From CAZKYP01 sp964556885 (GTDB lineage Bacteria > Planctomycetota > Phycisphaerae > Sedimentisphaerales > Anaerobacaceae): a stretch of 7,955 bases of DNA. The position numbers and the translations under genes are program-made. Under the pieces are notes generated by a model. That model saw nothing but the letters and a program-made list of their open reading frames with translations. It was not told where the DNA came from and ran no database searches. The stretch lies in assembly GCA_964556885.1 (NCBI GenBank), contig CAZKYP010000149.1:1-7955 (forward strand). Direction: 5' to 3'. This document shows positions 1 to 6,289 of this stretch, in pieces; within the stretch, counting starts at the first letter, position 1; each line of letters starts with the position of its first letter.

Positions 1-517
1 AAACATAAGCCGCCAGCAGGCGGGAGGGAAAATCAAAAATCAAAGTGCAAAATGCAAATCATTAATAGTTGGGATAGGCACAAAGTGGCAAAGGCACACA
101 GGAACATAGCGATTTAGCAACATCTCTGTGCCTCTGGACCTCAGTGCCTGTGTACCTATGACTAAATTATGCAAAACAAAGCCAATTCTCAGATCAGAAG
201 ACAGAAAACAGAAAACAGAATGAAAAAACAAAGCCAATTCGCTCGTTCTGAGTTCAGCGTTCCGCGTTCCCCGTCAGGGGTCCATAGGACTGCGGAAAGG
301 AGTTTGAAAAAACAAACCCAATTTGTCGGATGTCTAAATTGATATAAGCTCTTTGATATAAACATAATATGAGAGTTTTTCCGATTTCGGCGCTGGGAAA
401 AACAAAGCCAAACAAAGCCAATCTCCGGCCTTTCGTGCTCCGGCTGGTTCCGCCCTGACGAGTGGCCGGAAATACTACCTGGTGGAGGGTACAATAAGCT
501 GGTCTGTTAAGGACATC
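1..517. other. Gene-free region of short degenerate repeats
   Basis: I see no convincing gene here on either strand; the open frames are short, start weakly and consist of repeat sequence. The stretch opens with a CCGCC-AGCA-GGCGG hairpin (10-23) and an A-rich stretch. A degenerate inverted pair follows (AGGCACACAGG at 92-102 against CCTGTGTACCT at 147-157), then three iterations of ACAGAAA (201-219) and a family of AACAAAGCCAAT motifs between 173 and 423. From 424 to 470 a TCCGGCC/GGCCGGA pair with a 33-base interior lies downstream of the LRR gene; on the minus strand T-rich sequence follows it, so it might help end that transcript, but the loop is long and I do not call it a terminator. 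Overall it resembles eroded dispersed intergenic repeats. Confidence 0.6.
173..423. repeat. Cluster of AAAACAAAGCCAATTC-type short repeats
   Basis: The 16-mer AAAACAAAGCCAATTC occurs exactly at 173-188 and 225-240. A variant with CCC for GCC and a final T lies at 309-324, and a tandem pair of AACAAAGCCA lies at 401-410 and 411-420. The copies are preceded by A-runs. Spacing is irregular (52, 84 and about 90 bases), so this is not a simple tandem array or CRISPR. On the minus strand the copies read as GGCTTTGTTTT. Seen directly; that they belong to a genome-wide dispersed family is inference. Confidence 0.6.
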
Positions 518-3004
518 TTAAGGTTCATGCTCGGGAGCGGTGAAAAAAATGAACGACATATCAACAGGTCCACCATCCATATTAAGGCATTCCCGCCACT
601 GCGATGGTGAGGCTGAACTATTGTCTATTGTCGAGGCCGGGGTCCCAAACATATGAGGATGATTGGTCCAGCCCCACTGATATGGAATATCACCAACCGG
701 CTCCTCGAAAACAGCCATAACGCCGAACCAGTAAACGCTCTCCGGTAACTGGGGCCGGAATGATGCATTATCCGGTAATCTCACTGAATAACGAAACACA
801 GCCTCAGATAGTCCATCGTCGGAATTTCCATCACAGCCGACCATGACCTCGTCGTAGTCATAGGCTGTATATTCCCAGACCTTCTCGCCGGGATGATGAT
901 TCTGTCCCATATCATCCGGCGGCGTGTTGGTCCAGATTGAAAGCAGGAAATAATCCGGCCGACGCGGTTCAATCCTTTCCTCACAGGTACAGGCCTGATA
1001 GCTGTACCCGATGTATGAACCGTTCCATGCAATAGCGTTGACAGGCTCCGGATTCCCAGAAACCCAATCGTCGGCAGCCTGACGCAACACCGACAGCTCG
1101 CCTCCTTCAGGCTCAACAGCCATGGACATATGGTTCGTATATTCTGGCCAATCTCTTGAACCCGTAAACGGCTGGTCCCACTTGACCCACGGCTGATCTG
1201 TGAGTAATTCAAAGCACATATCGTATGGCTGGTTCTGCCCGCACAGGAGAGAATTTTCTATCGGGTAGATTCTCCCGGGAAACAGACGCTCGTCGTCTGT
1301 CGGCCAATCGCCCATGATGGCCGGCATGACGGCACCATTGCCCCAGATATGCGGCCGCGTTGTCCAGCCCCACATATTCTTAGCCTCTGCATCCGCGGGA
1401 TAGATGGCCGTAATGCTGATCCAGAAGACATCATCATTACTTTCATACGCCGCCTGGTGGAACCACTCTTCCGGCTCCAGTTGGACTTCATAGACGAAAC
1501 ACATGCTTAACGACTGCTGTGGGAATTCATTGAGCCCCACAGGTTCGAGTCGAATACGCTCTGGTGGAATCTCCAATGACCAGACCAGACGCTCGGGAAA
1601 AGACTCATCTTGAGTGACGCCCTCGACCTGATTGGCCCAGATGCCAATGTGCCAGGCATAGGGCTGCGATTCCGGCAGTTCGGGATGTTCCCATGCCTTG
1701 TAGGAACCCCACCATCGCAAACATGTCACTGGAATGGCCCCGAGGCAACGGAAGTCGTCGGCATCCATTCGCCACTGCCTGCGCTGGCCGGATTGCTCAG
1801 TAGACCGGGCTGGTTCACCCCAGCCGCAGAAGACCGGTGGCATATCCGTGCTCGGGTTGATTTCCATCGGCGGCTGGGACCATGTGATATCCGGTGTCGG
1901 AGGTTCTCCGCCTGATACAAATCCGGTATTGGAACCACTATAATCTGTGGCGTACTCGCCCTGGTTGCCTGTCGCCGCTCGGACCCAGTATGTATATGTA
2001 ATCCCTGCAATGGCGGTGGTGTCATCGAAGGTTGTCGTGCTCTGCCACGAGGAGATAGCCGATTTGGCCCCTGATTCCGAGTCCGAACGAGACACCTGAT
2101 AGAGGCTGCTATAATTCGGTCCGTTGCAGTGCTGGTTCCATGTGATACGGACCTTGTCGGGGTAAGTCCCATCGGATGCTGAGAGTCCTGTGGGAGGGTT
2201 GGAATTGGGTGTGTACTCCAGAGTGGTTAAGGAAGGATTGTTTGCAACGATTGCTGCCAGGTCTGTACAATAAGCGTTATCGTGCAGAGGATTTTGCTGG
2301 AGCCATATCGTAGTTAAGTTCGTGAAGATTGATAAGATGCTGATGTCAGTAATCGAGTTCTCGTGGAGCCACAGTCGTTCCAAGGTTGTCAGGGCAGATA
2401 AGTCATTGATATCGGTGACCTGATTGCGCCCCAAATCGAGGGCGGTCAGATTTATCAGACTACGCAAGGGACTCACATTTATAATCTGATTGTCAGATAA
2501 ATACAGCCGGGTTAGCTTTGTCAGGCCGGACAGGGCATTCACATCTGAAATCTGGTTCTCGGTCAGGTCCAGGTAATTTAGATTAATCAGGTTCGCCAGG
2601 GCGCTGATGTCACTGACTTGATTGTTGCCGGGGTCCAGAGATTGAAGGCCGGTCAGGTTAGTGAGAGGACTCAAATCAGAAATCCGGTTGCTGTATATGC
2701 CCAGCCACCATAGGTTTGTCAGACCGGACAAGGGGCTAATGTCAGTAATCTGATTAAACCGCAGATCGAGTGTATTAAGGTTCGTGGCATATTCGAGGCC
2801 GGTGATATCTGATATCCCCAGAGACATTGCCTCAAGACGATATAGTGAAAGCATATCGCTGGGCGTCGGGTCCATTACACCCAGGGCCGTCTCCACCACA
2901 TTCTCGAGGTTGGGATCAACAAACCGGACCGGGTCTTCGGCTTTAGCCGGATGGCAGGACAAAAGAACCATGACAGCGAATAAAACAAGACATGACCGTT
3001 TCAT
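518..3004 (-). CDS. Exported LRR / Fn3 protein with two tandem planctomycete-type C-terminal modules
   Basis: An 828-residue protein. Residues 1-22 form a signal peptide (KR, hydrophobic core, AKA before E23); an LLSC at 14-17 could alternatively be a lipobox. Eight exact 22-residue leucine-rich repeats run from about 76 to 250 (LxxLxLxxNQIxDISPLxxLTN, internalin-like), after a shorter leading repeat at about 57. A fibronectin type III-like domain spans about 268-362. Two related modules follow, about 375-595 and 605-820. Landmarks recur with a 229-235 residue shift: ADD at 415/644, IWxN at 456/691, WGWT at 545/777. They resemble a planctomycete exported domain I remember as DUF7901; that name should be checked. 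Start: AGGAGAGGT at 3012-3020 lies 7 bases before the ATG. No catalytic motif, dockerin or PEP-CTERM anchor is visible, so a binding or adhesive role outside the cytoplasm is inferred, with substrate unknown. Confidence 0.9.
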   Translation of the reverse strand: MKRSCLVLFAVMVLLSCHPAKAEDPVRFVDPNLENVVETALGVMDPTPSDMLSLYRLEAMSLGISDITGLEYATNLNTLDLRFNQITDISPLSGLTNLWWLGIYSNRISDLSPLTNLTGLQSLDPGNNQVSDISALANLINLNYLDLTENQISDVNALSGLTKLTRLYLSDNQIINVSPLRSLINLTALDLGRNQVTDINDLSALTTLERLWLHENSITDISILSIFTNLTTIWLQQNPLHDNAYCTDLAAIVANNPSLTTLEYTPNSNPPTGLSASDGTYPDKVRITWNQHCNGPNYSSLYQVSRSDSESGAKSAISSWQSTTTFDDTTAIAGITYTYWVRAATGNQGEYATDYSGSNTGFVSGGEPPTPDITWSQPPMEINPSTDMPPVFCGWGEPARSTEQSGQRRQWRMDADDFRCLGAIPVTCLRWWGSYKAWEHPELPESQPYAWHIGIWANQVEGVTQDESFPERLVWSLEIPPERIRLEPVGLNEFPQQSLSMCFVYEVQLEPEEWFHQAAYESNDDVFWISITAIYPADAEAKNMWGWTTRPHIWGNGAVMPAIMGDWPTDDERLFPGRIYPIENSLLCGQNQPYDMCFELLTDQPWVKWDQPFTGSRDWPEYTNHMSMAVEPEGGELSVLRQAADDWVSGNPEPVNAIAWNGSYIGYSYQACTCEERIEPRRPDYFLLSIWTNTPPDDMGQNHHPGEKVWEYTAYDYDEVMVGCDGNSDDGLSEAVFRYSVRLPDNASFRPQLPESVYWFGVMAVFEEPVGDIPYQWGWTNHPHMFGTPASTIDNSSASPSQWRECLNMDGGPVDMSFIFFTAPEHEP

Positions 3005-3011
3005 AGCTTAC

Positions 3012-3020
3012 ACCTCTCCT
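3012..3020 (-). promoter_or_regulatory. Ribosome binding site of the LRR gene
   Basis: AGGAGAGGT on the minus strand ends 7 bases before the ATG at 3004. It is a strong Shine-Dalgarno match and fixes the start of the LRR protein. Confidence 0.75.
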
Positions 3021-3131
3021 TTCCAAATAGCTCGTTCCCATCTGCAGTAAAGATATTCCCAGGAATTCTCACGTTTTAGACATAGAGGCTATCTTTGCTT
3101 AAAAGTGATTTATCTTGTTGCTTATGAAAGG

Positions 3132-3160
3132 AATATACAGCCTGAACAGTTATTTGTCAA
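3132..3160 (-). promoter_or_regulatory. Sigma-70 housekeeping promoter of the LRR gene
   Basis: On the minus strand TTGACA (3155-3160) is followed after exactly 17 bases by TATATT (3132-3137), a perfect -35 with a one-mismatch -10 at ideal spacing. Transcription would begin near 3125 and leave a leader of about 120 bases before the ATG at 3004. I see no clear hairpin or riboswitch in that leader. This promoter differs in type from the GAAAC elements upstream of the MBL and beta-helix genes, so the LRR gene is probably expressed independently of the sigma factors in this window. Confidence 0.7.
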
Positions 3161-3268
3161 TGATTATCTGAGAATAGACTGCTGCTTTTCAACTTTAACC
3201 TTTTCTGTCGGGCGATTTTTCTGAAAGACTTATTCTCGTTTTGAATTGAGCCACTTCAGGGACTACTA

Positions 3269-3910
3269 TCAAAATGTCTCGTGGACAACCAGCTCTTCGA
3301 TGTTCTTCTTGGGTGGTGTCTCGGGCCACTCAGCCGGAACACCTAAAGGAGTGATACACACCCACTGATAGTCTTCGGAGATATTGAAAACCTTGCGTGC
3401 TATTTGTTCAGGAACGGAATTTCGACAAAAAACCGTACCATATCCCAGGGCCCGTGCGGCCAGGAACAGATATCCGGTGGCAACAGCTCCAGAAAGCAGT
3501 TCATTATCTGGACTCCTCGTCTTGGCACCGGCAAGAACCACGATATAAACCGGTGCCGACAGGTAATCCGTGACATACTGTCTTGCGCCGTCTCCGGCTA
3601 TCTTAATACATTCGTCTTTGAGCTCGTCGATTTTTGCCCTGTCTTTGACTACTATAAACTTCCAGTCCTGGCGATTATGCGGCGTAGGAGCCGAAGCGGC
3701 AACCTCAAGAATCTTCGTTATATGCTCGTCAGGTACCGACGTCGATTTGAACTTGCGAACCGAACGGCGTTTCTTTGACACATCAAAAACCGTCGAGTTA
3801 CTACCCTGACCTTGACCGTTTGCCGTTGCGTTCATCCCGCCAAAGACCAATCCCGTCCCAACTGTTGCACCGAGCTTCAGAAAACTTCTTCTGTCCTTCT
3901 TGCTGTTCAT
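3269..3910 (-). CDS. Tat-exported nitroreductase-family (FMN) oxidoreductase
   Basis: 213 residues. The N-terminus carries a twin-arginine signal (DRRSFLKLG at 6-14, then a weakly hydrophobic stretch to about 30), so the protein is probably folded with its cofactor and exported. The mature part is a single nitroreductase fold. RRSVRKF at 48-54 and SAPTPHNRQDWKF at 73-85 are the usual FMN-contacting segments, and LGYGTVF at 155-161 and PLGVPAEWP at 188-196 are typical later motifs. The family reduces nitro compounds, quinones or flavins with NAD(P)H, or does dehalogenation and other flavin chemistry; the substrate here cannot be read from sequence, and an exported member would need an electron source other than cytoplasmic NAD(P)H. 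AGGAG at 3919-3923 sits 8 bases before the ATG. It lies 56 bases after the MBL gene, probably its second operon member. Confidence 0.88.
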   Translation of the reverse strand: MNSKKDRRSFLKLGATVGTGLVFGGMNATANGQGQGSNSTVFDVSKKRRSVRKFKSTSVPDEHITKILEVAASAPTPHNRQDWKFIVVKDRAKIDELKDECIKIAGDGARQYVTDYLSAPVYIVVLAGAKTRSPDNELLSGAVATGYLFLAARALGYGTVFCRNSVPEQIARKVFNISEDYQWVCITPLGVPAEWPETPPKKNIEELVVHETF

Positions 3911-3966
3911 ACTATTTTCTCCTTTTTTAATCTATGTTGAGGCTTGTATCGCATAATGGTATTTTG

Positions 3967-5001
3967 TCAATTTTCGATCATCTTCCAGAGGTTCTCAATA
4001 TTGCCAAGATGTCTTTTTTCTATCTCTTCGATAGGTTCCTCCCCTTTTTTAATGAAGAACGGGAACTTGCTTTTAACAGTAAGACTTTTCTTCACCTGCC
4101 CGATGTCCAGCCCTTTCTGCCTGGCAGATTTAATCTCTTCGAGCATCCCATGGTAATATTTATAATGGTTTTGTAAATCTTTCTGTGTTATCGAATCGTC
4201 ATGAGCCGGGACAATGTAATCAATTTGCACACCGTCTTTGACAAATTCCCCAAGCACGGAGATGTGACGCTCTATATCGGCTAAGGTGACATTCTCTTTA
4301 ATAGCCGGAAGGCGTCCGTAACAGACGCCGCTTGTAACAAGCACTTTCTCGCTTGGAATGTATACAAGAATGTCAGAATCGCTGTGGCCTTTCCCGAAGT
4401 AAATCAATTCGATTTTGATATTGCCGAGGTCGAGACTGGATCTGTCGGAAAATGTGATGTTCGGAAACACGATTTCAAAACCACTTTCGATATCTTTCCT
4501 GACAAGGTTGCAGAATTCGATGGTCCTTTCGATCTTTTGTTTTTCCGCGGCGTTGGCATTTTTCAACTTTTCCTTCTGGTTATTAATTACGCTGTCAATT
4601 TCTTCGATGTGCTTTGGTTTGTTTTCATCTTTCAGAAGGTCGACTTTCCATTGCATATCCGCCGGAAGATTTTCGTGCCCTATGACTTTAACTCCTTCGA
4701 ACAGGCAATTGCCGTATGCGTGGTGCATGTGTCCATGAGTGTTAATAACATAAATCCAGTCGTCCCGACCAAATTCCTTCTCGATTCTCTGCTTTATGGG
4801 CTGCATTATACTTGGCGATATTTCCGTATCTATCATCACCAGCCCTTTTTGACTCCTGACGGCGATAAGATTCGCCCGGTACATTGGATTGGCATTTAAT
4901 AGCAGCACATTATCGGAAAGCTTTCTAACCTCCACAAATTCGCCCTGGCCGGCGGCCGCGAATAGAACAATAATTAATAAACTCATCATTAAATTTTTCA
5001 T
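3967..5001 (-). CDS. Secreted metallo-beta-lactamase-fold protein with altered metal site
   Basis: 344 residues from the start chosen here. An in-frame ATG four codons upstream (5011-5013) has no ribosome site, whereas GGAG at 5008-5011 stands 6 bases before the ATG at 4999-5001. Residues 1-17 are a signal peptide (KN, LLIIVLF core, AAA). The MBL core shows NTHGHMHHAYGN (His89, 91, 94), GKGH (His206) and VPAH (His267), the usual histidine ligands. The Asp of HxHxDH is His93, and the Asp expected in the LxxGD strand is replaced (VLVTSGV, Gly225). Between the HxH motif and His206 is a charged, probably helical insertion (about 116-175), and a charged helical tail follows His267. The fold suits hydrolases and oxidoreductases acting on esters, lactams, thioesters or sulfur species; no substrate is assigned. 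It probably leads an operon with the nitroreductase gene and is divergent from a sigma-factor gene. Confidence 0.88.
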   Translation of the reverse strand: MKNLMMSLLIIVLFAAAGQGEFVEVRKLSDNVLLLNANPMYRANLIAVRSQKGLVMIDTEISPSIMQPIKQRIEKEFGRDDWIYVINTHGHMHHAYGNCLFEGVKVIGHENLPADMQWKVDLLKDENKPKHIEEIDSVINNQKEKLKNANAAEKQKIERTIEFCNLVRKDIESGFEIVFPNITFSDRSSLDLGNIKIELIYFGKGHSDSDILVYIPSEKVLVTSGVCYGRLPAIKENVTLADIERHISVLGEFVKDGVQIDYIVPAHDDSITQKDLQNHYKYYHGMLEEIKSARQKGLDIGQVKKSLTVKSKFPFFIKKGEEPIEEIEKRHLGNIENLWKMIEN

Positions 5002-5007
5002 AATTGT

Positions 5008-5011
5008 CTCC
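5008..5011 (-). promoter_or_regulatory. Ribosome binding site that decides the MBL start
   Basis: GGAG lies 6 bases upstream of the ATG at 4999-5001. It overlaps the second codon of the longer reading frame starting at 5013, whose own upstream sequence is A/T-rich without a purine ribosome site. This supports the shorter protein, which also has the more ordinary signal peptide. Confidence 0.65.
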
Positions 5012-5043
5012 ATTTATTTTTTACATGAACGTTTTTCTCCCTC

Positions 5044-5073
5044 ATAATCCCGTTTTTGGGATTTATGTTTCGG
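5044..5073 (-). promoter_or_regulatory. Candidate ECF-type promoter of the MBL/nitroreductase operon
   Basis: Read on the minus strand: CCGAAACAT, 12 bases, CGGGATTAT. GAAAC is the typical core of ECF -35 elements; the -10 would lie in CGGGATTAT, starting 14 bases (CGGG) or 16 bases (GGATT) after GAAAC. A start near 5037 would leave a leader of roughly 35 bases before the ATG at 5001, with the GGAG ribosome site inside it. Recognition by the neighbouring sigma factor is inferred from the identical element facing that gene. Confidence 0.5.
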
Positions 5074-5110
5074 TGGCTCAAAATATTTCTTGAAAAAAAT
5101 GACAAAATGC

Positions 5111-5140
5111 CCGAAACATGAAGGTTAGTATCGGGATTAT
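5111..5140 (+). promoter_or_regulatory. Candidate autoregulated ECF-type promoter of sigma-factor gene 1
   Basis: CCGAAACAT, 12 bases, CGGGATTAT, the same 18 conserved positions as the minus-strand copy at 5044-5073. The element ends 17 bases before the ATG at 5158, so the transcript leader would be only about 10 bases. That placement rules against the alternative TTG start at 5140, which would lie inside the -10. Confidence 0.5.
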
Positions 5141-5157
5141 TGCAGCAGAGAATAGAT

Positions 5158-6081
5158 ATGAGCCGCGGCGAAATTGACTATGACGTCATTGTGAATGCTC
5201 AAAGTGGGCACCAGGAGAGTCTTTCTGCACTTACCGAGCAGGTCAGAAATAAAATCACGGTCTATATATACCGCCTTACTCTGGATTATCACCTTACCGA
5301 AGACCTTACCCAGGACACAATCGTGGAAGTTCTTAAAAACATCGGTCGTCTCAATATAGAAAATACGGCTGCTTTCTGGGCCTGGACTTACAGGACGGCC
5401 CTCAGCAAGGTCCAGCACCATTTCAGGCTTCAGGGTAGTCAACGAATCAGGCAGCAAACCCTTATCGATAATGATGTTGTTGAGCGATTCGTATCGGGTC
5501 ATGAAATTAACGGTCCGGAACATCTCATGCGGCGGGAGATGGTAGCGGCCGTCTTCGATGCGATGGGCACACTTAAGCTGGAACATCGCAGTATTCTCGC
5601 CCTGCGTTGTATGAATGAGCTGAGCTATGCGCAAATCGCCCGGATAATCGGCGGCTCCGAGCTGAGGGCAAGATTGTTGTTCATCCGTGCCAGGCAATCA
5701 CTAAAACGCCGGCTCACTCAAAGAAACTTTGAGAAAAAATATCTGCTCACAGCGCTCGGCATATTCAGTTTCATTACAGCAAAATCGATAAATGCTGCTC
5801 AGACGTCATTCCAGATTAATCCGGCCACTCTTTCTGTAGGTACAAAAGCGACTATGGTAGGTCTCGCCACGTCCAAACTGGGTGTGATTTGCATTTTGAT
5901 TGCTGTTGTGTTGGTTTTTTTTCCATTCGGTTCGAGAGTACCTACAACGCAGTCTCCTCAGACGCCGTTATGGGATGGCAATCTGGGCATGCAGTCATGG
6001 TCCCCTCCAGTGACGCCGCCAATAGCTCTGGTTGATTCAAATGACCCGGATTCAAGCGGCTGGCAAAGTGTCGATGCTTCG
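5158..6081 (+). CDS. ECF-like sigma factor with C-terminal transmembrane extension, cut by assembly gap
   Basis: 308 residues are visible before the gap. Sigma region 2 spans about 15-90, with YRLTLDYHLTEDLTQDTIVEVLKNI (39-63) as the core-binding/-10 part and AFWAWTYRTALSKVQHHFR (72-90) as region 2.4. Region 4 spans about 122-188 (ELSYAQIARIIGGSELRARLLFIRARQSLKRRL, helix-turn-helix for the -35). There is no region 3. A further 120 residues follow: a hydrophobic stretch (194-213), an Ala/Thr-rich linker, a clear transmembrane segment LGVICILIAVVLVFFPFG (241-258) and a Pro/Ser-rich exported part. A tethered or signal-controlled sigma factor is the likely role. The ATG at 5158 is preferred to TTG at 5140, which overlaps the candidate promoter. 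The frame is nominally open to a stop at 6265-6267, but true gap length is unknown, so I end it at the gap. Confidence 0.85.
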
Positions 6082-6181
6082 NNNNNNNNNNNNNNNNNNN
6101 NNNNNNNNNNNNNNNNNNNNNNNNNNNNNNNNNNNNNNNNNNNNNNNNNNNNNNNNNNNNNNNNNNNNNNNNNNNNNNNNN
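6082..6181. other. Assembly gap of 100 Ns
   Basis: Exactly 100 unknown bases, the conventional size for a gap of unknown length. It interrupts the exported C-terminal part of sigma factor 1. Neither the distance nor the reading frame across it should be trusted, and genes could be missing here. Confidence 0.97.
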
Positions 6182-6289
6182 TCGATAACGCCCCGCCCTA
6201 CGGCGGCTACGCCCTCCACCACGTCCGCGCAAGAACAAAACCATTGGTTGAAAACAAGCCGGAGTAATGTGTGCGATTTAGCCGAAGCA
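6182..6289. other. Post-gap sequence, possible 3' end of sigma factor 1
   Basis: The frame continuing nominally from the sigma gene encodes about 28 residues (ending ENKPE) and stops at 6265-6267. The codons at 6183-6227 nearly all end in C, as in real coding sequence, but the frame link is arbitrary because the gap length is unknown. The segment also contains a CCGCC-CTAC-GGCGG hairpin (6193-6206), similar in form to the one at 10-23. If the stop is genuine, it lies 22 bases from the convergent stop of the beta-helix gene. Confidence 0.35.

Larger units (their letters stand above)
5044..5140. repeat. 97-bp concentric inverted repeat between MBL and sigma-factor genes
   Basis: Outer arms ATAATCCCG (5044-5052) and CGGGATTAT (5132-5140) are exact complements. 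Inner arms ATGTTTCGG (5065-5073) and CCGAAACAT (5111-5119) are also exact complements. Both pairs share the centre 5092 and both have 12 unmatched bases between outer and inner arm. The whole is therefore two outward-facing copies of one 30-bp bipartite element, with only the two 9-bp blocks conserved, which is the pattern of a protein-binding site and not of a simple hairpin or recent duplication. The left copy also holds a local AATCCC/GGGATT hairpin (5046-5063). Confidence 0.75.

Noticed and set aside
201..423. CRISPR array
   Set aside because: Repeats are 10-16 bases with irregular spacing and variants, and there are no cas genes.
424..470. TCCGGCC/GGCCGGA pair as the LRR gene terminator
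   Set aside because: The 33-base loop is too long for an intrinsic terminator, although T-rich sequence follows on the minus strand.
189..494. Minus-strand open frame of 101 codons in the repeat region
   Set aside because: It consists of translated AACAAAGCCAAT repeats and low-complexity sequence, with no ribosome site and no recognisable domain.
5002..5013. ATG at 5013 as start of the MBL protein
   Set aside because: Upstream sequence is A/T-rich without a ribosome site, while GGAG at 5008-5011 is correctly spaced for the ATG at 5001.
5046..5063. AATCCC/GGGATT hairpin as a terminator
   Set aside because: It lies within the left promoter element, upstream of both divergent genes, and no U-tract follows; it is better explained as part of the inverted pair.
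5140..5157. TTG start at 5140 adding six residues to sigma factor 1
   Set aside because: It overlaps the candidate -10 element and has no ribosome site; the ATG at 5158 fits the promoter better.
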